Below the pieces are notes generated by a model. It saw only the letters and a program-made list of their open reading frames with translations. It ran no database searches and was not told the origin of the DNA. From Streptomyces caelestis (GTDB lineage: Bacteria > Actinomycetota > Actinomycetes > Streptomycetales > Streptomycetaceae): 64,000 nucleotides of DNA. Shown here piece after piece: positions 56,900-64,000 of this stretch. How positions within the stretch are numbered: position 1 is the stretch's first letter; every line of letters begins with the position of its first letter. Location of the stretch: contig NZ_LGCN01000276.1 of the NCBI RefSeq assembly GCF_001279005.1, positions 1 to 64,000 of the forward strand. Reading direction: 5' to 3'. Made by a program: the position numbers and the translations under genes.

Positions 56900-58227
56900 C
56901 CGGCCACCTCCACCAGGGGCAGCGGGGCCGTTCTGACCAGGCGGACACGCTCGGCGCGGTAGTGGTCGACCCGGCGCACCGACAGCCGCCAGCCGGGCAG
57001 TTCCGCGTGGTCGCCGACGGCCGGGATCCGGCCGAGCAGATCGGCGACCAGGCCGGCCACCGTCTCGTACGGCCCCTCGGGCGCCTCCAGGCCTATGCGC
57101 AGCAGGATGTCGATCCGGACGCCGCCGTCGACGTCCCAGGCGGGGTTGCCGTCCTCGGGCGGGGCGGGGGCGAGTTCGGGGACGTCCTGTCCGTCGTGCT
57201 CGTCGCGCACCTCGCCGACGAGCTCCTCGACGATGTCCTCCAGCGTGACGACGCCGGCCGTGCCGCCGTACTCGTCGACGACGACGGCGATGGGCTGCTC
57301 GCTGCGCAGCCGCGTGAGCAGCGGCCGTACGGGCAGGGTCTCGGGGACGAGCAGCGCCGGGCGGGCGATGCGGCCCACGGGGGTGCGCAGCCGGTCGCGC
57401 ACGGACACCGCGAGGGCGTCCTTGAGGTGCACCATGCCGACGATCTCGTCGATCCGCTCCCGGTAGACGGGGAAGCGGGACAGACCGGTGGCCCGGGTGA
57501 GGTTGACCACGTCCTCGGCGGTCGCCGAGGACTGCAGGGCGTTGACCTTCACGCGCGGCGTCATGACGTGCTGTGCGGTCAGTTCGCCGAGGGACAGGGT
57601 GCGGACGAAGAGGTCCGCCGTGTCCTGTTCCAGCGTGCCGGCCCGGGCGGAGTGCCGGGCCAGGGAGACGAGTTCGCCGGGGGTGCGGGCGGAGGCCAGC
57701 TCCTCGGCGGGCTCGATGCCCAGGGCCCGCACCAGGTGGTTGGCCACGGCGTTCAGCCCGGCGATGACCGGGCGGAAGAGCCGGGCGAACGCGTGCTGCG
57801 GGCCGGCCACGAAGCGGGCGACCTGCAGGGGGCGGGACACCGCCCAGTTCTTCGGCACGAGTTCGCCGATCACCATCTGCACCGCGGAGGCCAGCAGCAT
57901 GCCGATGACGACGGAGACACCGGGGACCGCGCCCTCGGGGACGCCGATGCCGGTGAAGGGGCCGTGCAGCAGTCCGGCGAGCGCCGGCTGCGCCAGCATG
58001 CCGACGACGAGGGAGGTGATGGTGATGCCGAGCTGGGTGCCGGACAGCTGGAAGGACAGCTCCCTGAGCGACTCGACGACCCGGCGGGCGCGCCGGTCGC
58101 CGCCCGCGGCGGCCCGTTCGGCGTCCGGTCGCTCGACGGTGACCAGGCCGAACTCGGCGGCCACGAAGAATCCATTGGCCAGGATCAGCAGGAAAGCGGC
58201 TGCGAGAAGCAGCAAGGGGGTGGTCAT
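56896..58227 (-). CDS. CNNM/CorC-family membrane protein with CBS pair and CorC domain (first copy)
   Basis: The 443-residue protein has the DUF21 membrane domain (LLLLAAAFLLILANGFFVAA, GTQLGITITSLVVGMLAQPA, VIGELVPKNWAVSRPLQVAR), a CBS pair (TAQHVMTPRVKVNALQSSAT, DEYGGTAGVVTLEDIVEELV) and a C-terminal CorC_HlyC domain (YETVAGLVADLLGRIPAVGD). It is the first gene of a two-gene operon with a shorter paralogue. A role in divalent cation handling is inferred from the family. The spacer upstream (58228-58508) holds no gene. Confidence 0.92.
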   Translation of the reverse strand: MTTPLLLLAAAFLLILANGFFVAAEFGLVTVERPDAERAAAGGDRRARRVVESLRELSFQLSGTQLGITITSLVVGMLAQPALAGLLHGPFTGIGVPEGAVPGVSVVIGMLLASAVQMVIGELVPKNWAVSRPLQVARFVAGPQHAFARLFRPVIAGLNAVANHLVRALGIEPAEELASARTPGELVSLARHSARAGTLEQDTADLFVRTLSLGELTAQHVMTPRVKVNALQSSATAEDVVNLTRATGLSRFPVYRERIDEIVGMVHLKDALAVSVRDRLRTPVGRIARPALLVPETLPVRPLLTRLRSEQPIAVVVDEYGGTAGVVTLEDIVEELVGEVRDEHDGQDVPELAPAPPEDGNPAWDVDGGVRIDILLRIGLEAPEGPYETVAGLVADLLGRIPAVGDHAELPGWRLSVRRVDHYRAERVRLVRTAPLPLVEVAG

Positions 58228-58508
58228 GATGCCGCCGCCTCCGCATGCGCGCGGACTCCGTGGATCGGGTCCGCGCTGTGTCGGCAGGGGGCGGCGCAGG
58301 TACTACAGGACGATCCGTCCATCGCCGGAGAGGGTCACTCCTCGGGTAGCTGGAGCCCCTGTGCACCGGGCGGGGCGGCAGGGGCGAAGGCGCGGTCGTC
58401 GCGCCTTCGCCCACCAGATTAATCAAGACATGGGCGACTGCGGCAGGTGGACGTCCCCGACGCTTCCCGGAGCCGGGCCCCGAGCCGCCCCGGAGGGACG
58501 GCCCCGAG

Positions 58509-58979
58509 TCAGCTCCGGGGCGCCTCGGGCCCGGCGGTGGAACGGGCCTCGGTGAGCGCCCGCAGGGCCCGTGCGTCGGCGATGGCCCGCTGTCTGGCGA
58601 TGCCCGGCTGGATGCCGAGCGCGGGCAGGCTGGTGCCGTCGCTGAGGTCGAGGAAGACCCAGGGATCACCGGGACGGAGGTTCACCTGAAGGATCTCCGC
58701 CCATTCCAGGCGGCGCCGGCTCGCGATGTTGACGACGGTGACGCCCGTCTCGTCGGCGACGACCTTCGGCCGGGCCAGCAGGAACAGCACGCCGGCCAGC
58801 AGCGCGGCGGTGAACACGAAGCTGAGCCGCTCCCCCGGACCGAGCTGGTCCAGCAGCAGCGCGATCAGGGTGATGACCGCGAAGAGCGCGGCGCCGGCGG
58901 TGAGCAGCACCGCGCGGGTGCGGCCCGGCCGGAAGGTGACGGGCAGTTCGGGCAGCTGGCCCGCGGTTGCGTCCGACAT
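58509..58979 (-). CDS. PH-domain membrane protein
   Basis: The 156-residue protein has two hydrophobic helices (AVLLTAGAALFAVITLIALL and LSFVFTAALLAGVLFLLARP) followed by a bacterial PH-like domain (VVADETGVTVVNIASRRRLE, WAEILQVNLRPGDPWVFLDL, DGTSLPALGIQ). Such proteins occur beside hisG in many actinobacteria; function is unknown. It starts 19 bp after hisG and is the last gene of the rib-his array. Confidence 0.85.
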   Translation of the reverse strand: MSDATAGQLPELPVTFRPGRTRAVLLTAGAALFAVITLIALLLDQLGPGERLSFVFTAALLAGVLFLLARPKVVADETGVTVVNIASRRRLEWAEILQVNLRPGDPWVFLDLSDGTSLPALGIQPGIARQRAIADARALRALTEARSTAGPEAPRS

Positions 58980-58998
58980 GGTGGTGCTCCGGGCCCGG

Positions 58999-59883
58999 TC
59001 AGAGGCGGCAGGCGTGGATGGCCGTGGTGAGGATGGCGCGGGCGCCGATGTCGTACAGGTCGTCCATGATCTGCTGGGCCTCCTTGGACGGGACCATCGC
59101 GCGGACGGCGACCCAGCCCTCGTTGTGCAGCGGGGACACGGTGGGGGACTCCAGACCCGGGGTGAGGGCGACGGCCTTCTCGAGCTGTTCGACGCGGCAG
59201 TCGTAGTCCATCATCACGTACGTCCGGGCGACCAGGACGCCCTGGAGGCGGCGCAGGAACTGCCGCACCTTGGGCTCCTCGCCGTCCGCGCCGGTGGTGG
59301 GGGTCCCCCCGGGCGAGTGTGTTCGAGCCCGGGGGAGGATGACGACGGCCTCGGACTTCATGATCGGCTCGCCGACGACGTCCAGCCCGGCGTTGCGCAG
59401 TGAGGTGCCCGTCTCGACGACGTCCGCGATGACCTGGGCGACACCGAGCTGGATGGCGGTCTCGACGGCGCCGTCGAGGTGGACGACGGAGGCGTCGATG
59501 CCGTTGTCGGCGAGGTGCGCCGCGACGATGCCCTCGTACGAGGTGGCGATCGTCTTGCCCGCCAGGTCCGCCAGGTCTCCGACGGTGCCCGGCTTGGTGG
59601 CGTAGTGGAAGGTGGAGCGGGCGAAGCCGAGGGGGAGGATCTCCTCGGCGTCGGCGCCGGAGTCGATCAGCAGGTCGCGGCCGGTGATGCCGATGTCGAG
59701 CTGCCCGGAGGCGACGTAGATGGCGATGTCGCGGGGGCGGAGGTAGAAGAACTCGACCTCGTTCGCCGGGTCGACGATCCGCAGTTCCTTGGACTCGCGG
59801 CGCTGCCGGTAGCCGGCCTCATGCAGCATCTCCGCCGCAGGGCCGGACAGGGAACCCTTGTTGGGGACGGCGATGCGCAGCAT
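58999..59883 (-). CDS. hisG: ATP phosphoribosyltransferase (histidine biosynthesis, first step)
   Basis: HisG joins ATP and PRPP to phosphoribosyl-ATP. The 294-residue long-form protein has the catalytic domains (LRIAVPNKGSLSGPAAEML, YVASGQLDIGITGRDLL, AIQLGVAQVIADVVETGTSL) and the C-terminal regulatory domain that binds histidine (SPLHNEGWVAVRAMVPSKEA). Residues about 183-196 (RTHSPGGTPTTGAD) are an in-frame insert caused by a GC-rich inverted repeat element. The insert falls before EEPKVRQFLRRLQG, apparently in a surface loop. ATG 59883 is preferred. hisE lies 47 bp upstream. Confidence 0.95.
   Translation of the reverse strand: MLRIAVPNKGSLSGPAAEMLHEAGYRQRRESKELRIVDPANEVEFFYLRPRDIAIYVASGQLDIGITGRDLLIDSGADAEEILPLGFARSTFHYATKPGTVGDLADLAGKTIATSYEGIVAAHLADNGIDASVVHLDGAVETAIQLGVAQVIADVVETGTSLRNAGLDVVGEPIMKSEAVVILPRARTHSPGGTPTTGADGEEPKVRQFLRRLQGVLVARTYVMMDYDCRVEQLEKAVALTPGLESPTVSPLHNEGWVAVRAMVPSKEAQQIMDDLYDIGARAILTTAIHACRL
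59299..59336. repeat. Small inverted-repeat element inside hisG
   Basis: Complementary G/C runs (GGGGGTCCCCCCGGGC and GCCCGGGGGAGG-type arms) surround GAGTGTGTTCGA. This looks like the short dispersed palindromic elements with CCCCC/GGGGG ends and a TCGAGC-like centre that are frequent between Streptomyces genes. Here it sits in frame within coding sequence. Borders are approximate. Confidence 0.6.
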
Positions 59884-59930
59884 GAGGTCGGCTTCCTTCG
59901 TGTGGAGGGGTGTGTCGCGGACGTGAGGGT

Positions 59931-60203
59931 TCACAGATGGGCGTAGACGTCGTCGAGGGAGATGCCGCGGGCGACCATCATCACCTGGACGTGGTACAGC
60001 AGCTGCGAGATCTCCTCGGCGGCCGCCTCCTTGCCCTCGTACTCGGCGGCCATCCAGACTTCGGCGGCCTCCTCGACGACCTTCTTGCCGATGGCATGGA
60101 CGCCCTTGTCGACCAGCTCGGCGGTGCGGGAGGTGGCGGGATCCCCGTGGGCGGCCTTGTGCTGGAGCTCGGTGAAGAGCTCCTCGAACGTCTTCTTGGA
60201 CAT
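59931..60203 (-). CDS. hisE: Phosphoribosyl-ATP pyrophosphatase
   Basis: HisE hydrolyses phosphoribosyl-ATP to phosphoribosyl-AMP, the second histidine step. The 90-residue protein is of usual length, with the MazG-like metal-binding helices [20 protein letters not shown] and [20 protein letters not shown]. It lies between ribH (34 bp upstream) and hisG (47 bp downstream), all in one direction. Confidence 0.95.
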   Translation of the reverse strand: MSKKTFEELFTELQHKAAHGDPATSRTAELVDKGVHAIGKKVVEEAAEVWMAAEYEGKEAAAEEISQLLYHVQVMMVARGISLDDVYAHL

Positions 60204-60237
60204 GGTGGTCCTTACCCTACGCGGTGACGGGGACTGC

Positions 60238-60723
60238 TCACCGCCAGGGTTCGGATACCGAACGCAAGCAGGCCGCGGTCGCCACCGCCGCGGTGACCGC
60301 CTCGTGCCCCTTGTCCTCGCTGGAGCCGGGCAGTCCGGCGCGGTCCAGGGCCTGTTCCTCGTCGTCACAGGTGAGCAGACCGAAGCCGACGGGGACCCCG
60401 GTGTCGACCGAGACCTGGGTGAGGCCCTGGGTGACTCCCTGGCACACGTAGTCGAAGTGGGGCGTGCCGCCCCGGATGACGACGCCGAGGGCGACGACCG
60501 CGTCGTAGCCGCGGCCGGCCAGGGCCTTGGCGACGACCGGGAGTTCCCAGCTGCCGGGGACCCGGAGCAGGGTCGGTTCGTCGATGCCGAGGTCGTGCAG
60601 GGCGCGCAGGGCGCCGTCCACCAGTCCGTCCATCACCTTCTCGTGCCACTGCGCGGCGATGACGGCGACCCGCAGGTCTCCCACGTCGCGTACGGACAAC
60701 TCCGGTGCACCCTTGCCGCTCAC
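60238..60723 (-). CDS. ribH: 6,7-dimethyl-8-ribityllumazine synthase
   Basis: RibH condenses the pyrimidine intermediate with 3,4-dihydroxy-2-butanone 4-phosphate to lumazine. The 161-residue protein shows [54 protein letters not shown] with the catalytic His, and [20 protein letters not shown]. The GTG start at 60723 is 19 bp after the ribBA stop. The protein assembles into icosahedral or pentameric shells in other bacteria. Confidence 0.96.
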   Translation of the reverse strand: MSGKGAPELSVRDVGDLRVAVIAAQWHEKVMDGLVDGALRALHDLGIDEPTLLRVPGSWELPVVAKALAGRGYDAVVALGVVIRGGTPHFDYVCQGVTQGLTQVSVDTGVPVGFGLLTCDDEEQALDRAGLPGSSEDKGHEAVTAAVATAACLRSVSEPWR

Positions 60724-60742
60724 GTCTCTCCTCGGTGTTCTC

Positions 60743-62032
60743 TTACTGGTTGCCGCAGGCGGGCACGGTCGGCGTGTCCAGCCAGGGCAGGTCGTGGCCC
60801 ATCCGGTCCCGCTTGGTGCGCAGGTAGCGGAGGTTGTGCTCGCTCGCGGTGACGGGCATCGGCTCGCGCCCGGTGACCTCGATGCCGTGGCGGGCGAGCG
60901 CGTCGGACTTGTCGGGGTTGTTGGTCATCAGGCGGACGCCGCGCACGCCGAGGTCGGCGAGGATCTGTGCGCCGGCGCCGTAGTCGCGGGCGTCGGCGGG
61001 CAGGCCGAGTTCGAGGTTGGCGTCGAGGGTGTCCCGGCCGCGCTCCTGGAGTTCGTAGGCGCGCAGCTTGGACATCAGGCCGATGCCGCGCCCCTCGTGG
61101 CCGCGCAGGTAGACGACCACGCCCCGGCCCTCGGCCTGGATGCGGTCCAGGGAGGCGTCGAGCTGAGGGCCGCAGTCGCAGCGCCGGGAGCCGAAGACGT
61201 CGCCGGTGAGGCATTCGGAGTGGAGACGGACGAGGACGTCCTCGCCCTCGCCGATGTCGCCGTGGACGAGAGCGACGTGTTCGACGCCGTCGACGGTGGA
61301 GCGGTAGCCGTACGCGGTGAAGGTGCCGTGGGAGGTGGGCAGACCGACCTCGGCCTCGCGGCGGACGGTGGGTTCGGCGGAGCGGCGGTAGGCGATCAGG
61401 TCCTCGATGGAGATGATCGTCAGACCGTGCTTGCGGGCGAACGGGATCAGCTCGGGCAGCCGGAGCATGGTGCCGTCCTCACCGGCGATCTCGACGATGG
61501 CGCCGGCCGGGCGCAGGCCGGCGAGGCGGGCGAGGTCGACGGCGGCCTCGGTGTGGCCGTTGCGCACCAGGACGCCGCCGGGGCGGGCGCGCAGCGGGAA
61601 GACGTGGCCGGGGCGGACGAGGTCGGCCGGCTCGGCGGTGCCGCTCGCCAGCAGCCGGAGCGTGGCGGCGCGGTCGGCGGCGGAGATGCCGGTGCTCACT
61701 CCGTGGGCGGCGCCGGCGTCGACGGAGACGGTGAACGCGGTCTTCATCGACTCGGTGTTGTCGTCCACCATCTGCGGGAGGCGCAGCCGGTCCAGTTCGT
61801 CGCCCTCCATGGGGGCGCAGATCAGGCCGCGGCACTCGCTCATCATGAAGGCGACGATCTCGGGGGTGGCCTTCTCGGCGGCGATGACCAGGTCGCCCTC
61901 GTTCTCGCGGTCCTCGTCGTCGACGACCACGACCGGGCGGCCGGCCGCGATGTCGGCGACGGCCTGCTCGACCGGGTCGAGCGTGAGGTCCTCGAAACCG
62001 TCGGTGCGGTACAGAATGGGTGTCGCGCTCAT
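60743..62032 (-). CDS. ribBA: Bifunctional DHBP synthase / GTP cyclohydrolase II
   Basis: The 429-residue protein joins the two starting activities of riboflavin synthesis. The N-terminal RibB domain (to about residue 205) has [34 protein letters not shown] (as [14 protein letters not shown]) and the C-terminal part [13 protein letters not shown]. The RibA domain has the zinc site [20 protein letters not shown], the GTP-binding [20 protein letters not shown] and the catalytic Arg/Tyr region. Its ATG overlaps the ribM stop (62029-62032). Confidence 0.96.
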   Translation of the reverse strand: MSATPILYRTDGFEDLTLDPVEQAVADIAAGRPVVVVDDEDRENEGDLVIAAEKATPEIVAFMMSECRGLICAPMEGDELDRLRLPQMVDDNTESMKTAFTVSVDAGAAHGVSTGISAADRAATLRLLASGTAEPADLVRPGHVFPLRARPGGVLVRNGHTEAAVDLARLAGLRPAGAIVEIAGEDGTMLRLPELIPFARKHGLTIISIEDLIAYRRSAEPTVRREAEVGLPTSHGTFTAYGYRSTVDGVEHVALVHGDIGEGEDVLVRLHSECLTGDVFGSRRCDCGPQLDASLDRIQAEGRGVVVYLRGHEGRGIGLMSKLRAYELQERGRDTLDANLELGLPADARDYGAGAQILADLGVRGVRLMTNNPDKSDALARHGIEVTGREPMPVTASEHNLRYLRTKRDRMGHDLPWLDTPTVPACGNQ

Positions 62033-62670
62033 GCCGGCGCTCCTTCCAGGGCGGGCCGCGCGTCGCGGGAGCGCAGCCACCAGTCGCGCAGGCCCCAGAG
62101 GACCAGTGCGCCGTAGATGACGTAGACGAAGCCGGAGAAGGCGAAGCCGTTGGCGAAGTTCAGGGGGACGCCGACGAGGTCGACGAGCAGCCAGGCGAAC
62201 CAGAACTCGACCATGCCGCGGGCCTGCGCGTACATGGCGACGATCGTGCCGACGAAGATGTAGGCGTCCGGCCAGGGGTCCCAGGACAGGGACGGGTAGA
62301 GGGTGAACAGCCCGCCGACGGCGAGGGTGCCGACGGCCGCGGCGCCCACGAGGAGAAGCCGTTCGGTATGGGTCGCGAACCGTACGGCGACGGACCCGTC
62401 CTGCGCCTGCCGCCGGCCGCGGTTCCACTGCCAGAAGCCCCAGGAGGCGACCAGCATGACGACGATCTGCTTGCCGGCGCTGCCCGAGAGGTGGGCGGCG
62501 GCGAAGGCCGTGAAGAGGATCAGGCCGGAGACGAACTGGGCGGGCCAGGTCCACAGGGAGCGGCGCCAGCCGAGGGCGAGGGCGATCAGACCGACCACGT
62601 TGCCGATCATGTCCGACCATTTGATGTGCTGGTCGAAGAGAGTGAAGGCCTCGGAGTTGAGCCAGTTCAC
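62029..62670 (-). CDS. ribM: PnuC-family transporter, probably riboflavin transporter RibM
   Basis: The 213-residue membrane protein has about seven hydrophobic segments and PnuC-type motifs ([57 protein letters not shown]). PnuC proteins usually carry nicotinamide riboside. RibM of Streptomyces davawensis and Corynebacterium, located in the same ribE-ribM-ribBA-ribH order under an FMN riboswitch, transports riboflavin. The location strongly favours that role here. It starts at a GTG overlapping the ribE stop by four bases. Confidence 0.9.
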   Translation of the reverse strand: MNWLNSEAFTLFDQHIKWSDMIGNVVGLIALALGWRRSLWTWPAQFVSGLILFTAFAAAHLSGSAGKQIVVMLVASWGFWQWNRGRRQAQDGSVAVRFATHTERLLLVGAAAVGTLAVGGLFTLYPSLSWDPWPDAYIFVGTIVAMYAQARGMVEFWFAWLLVDLVGVPLNFANGFAFSGFVYVIYGALVLWGLRDWWLRSRDARPALEGAPA

Positions 62671-63281
62671 CGGGGCGCCCCCTCACCGGTGGCGCGGTCG
62701 CCGAGCATCCGCTCGACGTACTTGGCGATGACGTCCACCTCGAGGTTGACCGGGTCGCCGGGCTGCTTGATGCCGAGTGTGGTCAGGGCGAGCGTCGTGG
62801 GGATCAGGCTGACGGTGAAGAAGTCGGGCCCGGCGTCGACGACGGTGAGGCTGATGCCGTCGACGGTGACGGAGCCCTTCTCCACCACGTAGCGGGAGAG
62901 GTCGGCGGGGAGGGAGATCCTCACGATCTCCCAGTTCTCCGACGGTTCGCGTCCGAGGATCTCGCCGGTGCCGTCGACGTGCCCCTGCACGATGTGGCCG
63001 CCGAGGCGGGAGCCGACGGCCGTGGGACGTTCGAGGTTGACGCGGGAGCCGACGGCGAGGACGCCGAGGCTGGAGCGCTTCAGGGTCTCCGCCATGACGT
63101 CGGCGGTGAACTCGTCGCCCTCGTGTTCGACGACCGTGAGGCAGACACCGTTGACGGCGATGGAGTCGCCGTGTTTCGCGCCTTCGGTGACGACGGGGCC
63201 GCGCAGCCGGAAGCGACAGGCGTCGTCGAGGGTCTCGACGGCGGTGATCTCGCCCAGCTCTTCGACGATTCCGGTGAACAC
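62667..63281 (-). CDS. ribE: Riboflavin synthase alpha chain
   Basis: Riboflavin synthase dismutates two lumazine molecules to riboflavin. The 204-residue protein consists of two homologous lumazine-binding halves. The first begins [11 protein letters not shown] with [13 protein letters not shown], and the second contains [15 protein letters not shown] and [14 protein letters not shown]. The GTG at 63281 follows a full AGGAGG. It is the first gene of the rib array and lies about 150 nt downstream of the FMN riboswitch aptamer. Confidence 0.96.
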   Translation of the reverse strand: MFTGIVEELGEITAVETLDDACRFRLRGPVVTEGAKHGDSIAVNGVCLTVVEHEGDEFTADVMAETLKRSSLGVLAVGSRVNLERPTAVGSRLGGHIVQGHVDGTGEILGREPSENWEIVRISLPADLSRYVVEKGSVTVDGISLTVVDAGPDFFTVSLIPTTLALTTLGIKQPGDPVNLEVDVIAKYVERMLGDRATGEGAPR

Positions 63282-63428
63282 TTCCCGGGTCCTCCTGCCT
63301 CTTCGGGCACGGACTCCGGGGCTGTCGATGACGACAGAAGGTACGAGCGGGAACACCGGGAACGACGCCGGACAGGGATCGCCTCGACGGCGAACCGGTA
63401 CGGCGGCGTGCATGGATGCCCGCCCGCC

Positions 63429-63555
63429 GCGCACTGCCTCCCATCCGGACTTTAACCGTCGGTCCAGGAATTTCACCTGGTCAACCGGCCGCTGGAGGCG
63501 ACCGGGTCGCGGACTGTAACCGCCGGTTCGGACTTTCACCGACCCCGGAGTGCGC
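63429..63555 (-). ncRNA. FMN riboswitch (RFN element)
   Basis: On the minus strand the conserved RFN segments are present in order: GGGGTCGGTGAAAGTCCGAA, CCGGCGGT with AGTCCGCGACCC, ACCAGGTGAAATTCCTGGAC, CGACGGTTAAAGTCCGGATG and GGAGG. The closing P1 helix pairs GCGCACT (63549-63555) with AGTGCGC (63429-63435). FMN binding should reduce expression of ribE-ribM-ribBA-ribH and perhaps the downstream his genes. No clear terminator lies between the aptamer and ribE, so control could be translational or Rho-dependent. Confidence 0.95.
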
Positions 63556-63707
63556 TGCTACTGGTACACGGCCAGTCTGCCACGCCCGGCCGTCCTCCAT
63601 GCGGGTGGAGAGTGTGGGCTGGATCACAGGGCGCGACACGGAGGCCGCCGGGGAACGCTCGAAGGACAACTCTCCCTCCACACGGCCCCCTTGACGGCCC
63701 GTCGCAT

Positions 63708-63749
63708 TGGTCCATACCTATTGACGCCATGGTCTGGTCCTCCTAGGGT
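63708..63749 (+). promoter_or_regulatory. Chitinase-type promoter with 12-bp direct repeats
   Basis: TTGACG (63721-63726), a 17-bp spacer and TAGGGT (63744-63749) form a promoter. Direct repeats TGGTCCATACCT (63708-63719) and TGGTCTGGTCCT (63730-63741) flank the -35 box. This is the layout of Streptomyces chitinase promoters, where such repeats bind DasR and other regulators. It reads rightward toward the window edge. Confidence 0.7.
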
Positions 63750-64000
63750 CCGAGCCACCCTCCGTGACGGGGCGGGAGCCGGGCCGCCCCTCGCAGGACC
63801 GGCCCGGCGGCGGTGACGACGGCCCTTGCCCGCCGCCGGGCCTCACCACGCGCGGATGCGCCCGGCGCCGTGTCCGGTGAAGCTGGACGGCGTACGACGT
63901 CAGCCGGCACGACCGATGTCACGCCCGACGGTGGCTGATCCGTCCCGGTTGACGCGGGGCGCTCCGTCGGGGAGCGCCGGGTGCCCGAAGGGACGGAACA
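63750..64000. other. Right edge: no gene recognised; one hairpin
   Basis: I see no start codon with ribosome site opening a long frame in the 250 bp after the chitinase-type promoter, on either strand. A hairpin GGCGCTCC-GTCGG-GGAGCGCC at 63958-63978 resembles a terminator. The promoter may be orphaned, or its gene may begin beyond the window with a long leader. Confidence 0.45.

Overview
The window looks like chromosomal DNA of a Streptomyces. G+C is very high with strong third-position GC bias. Lineage-typical genes are present: rbpA with a SigR-type promoter, the smeA-sffA sporulation pair, a cvn conservon, an SCO1431-family small membrane protein and DasR-type operators. From memory, the gene order follows the Streptomyces coelicolor stretch from crr (SCO1390) to the riboflavin genes (about SCO1443). 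Several loci seem to be local additions or decays, including a conservon and a glycerol kinase wreck.

Left part (1-10.8 kb). The left edge holds the promoters and leader of an rRNA operon transcribed leftward out of the window. It is divergent from the PTS genes crr-ptsI. Two overlapping DasR-type sites lie between them. Next come a conserved hypothetical gene, acetoacetyl-CoA synthetase, a GH31 glycosidase homologue with altered catalytic residues, a Nudix hydrolase, a secreted VanX-like dipeptidase and a fragmentary glycerol kinase pseudogene.

Middle left (10.9-28.9 kb). A cvnA-B-C-D conservon (sensor kinase-like protein, roadblock protein, DUF742 protein, Ras-like GTPase) has a fused 5-oxoprolinase gene between cvnC and cvnD. 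After a small membrane protein and an IclR regulator comes a three-gene operon for a MukBEF/JetABC-like SMC complex (kleisin-like, MukE-like and 1551-residue SMC-like proteins) with no nuclease (JetD) gene beside it. I consider it the best candidate for a little-described system here.

Middle (28.2-43.4 kb). A FadR-type GntR regulator faces an operon for a transporter, a DUF1445 protein and PxpABC. A perfect palindrome lies inside the operon promoter. With the fused 5-oxoprolinase, the window therefore has two unrelated routes for 5-oxoproline. Then follow HEAT-repeat and ankyrin proteins, smeA-sffA, a MocR regulator divergent from a YczE-type membrane protein, a glycerophosphodiester phosphodiesterase, an Atg22-like transporter and rbpA.

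Right part (43.4-64 kb). This holds fxsA, polyprenol-phosphate mannose synthase, an amidohydrolase, an Lrp regulator, an acyl-CoA dehydrogenase with a TetR regulator, a secreted C39-like peptidase, a small P-loop kinase, and an AAA/EccA-like ATPase preceded by a strong promoter, an 18-codon ORF and a terminator. Two CNNM/CorC proteins follow. Last is a leftward array ribE-ribM-ribBA-ribH-hisE-hisG-PH protein headed by an FMN riboswitch. The right edge carries a chitinase-type promoter with no gene recognised downstream inside the window.
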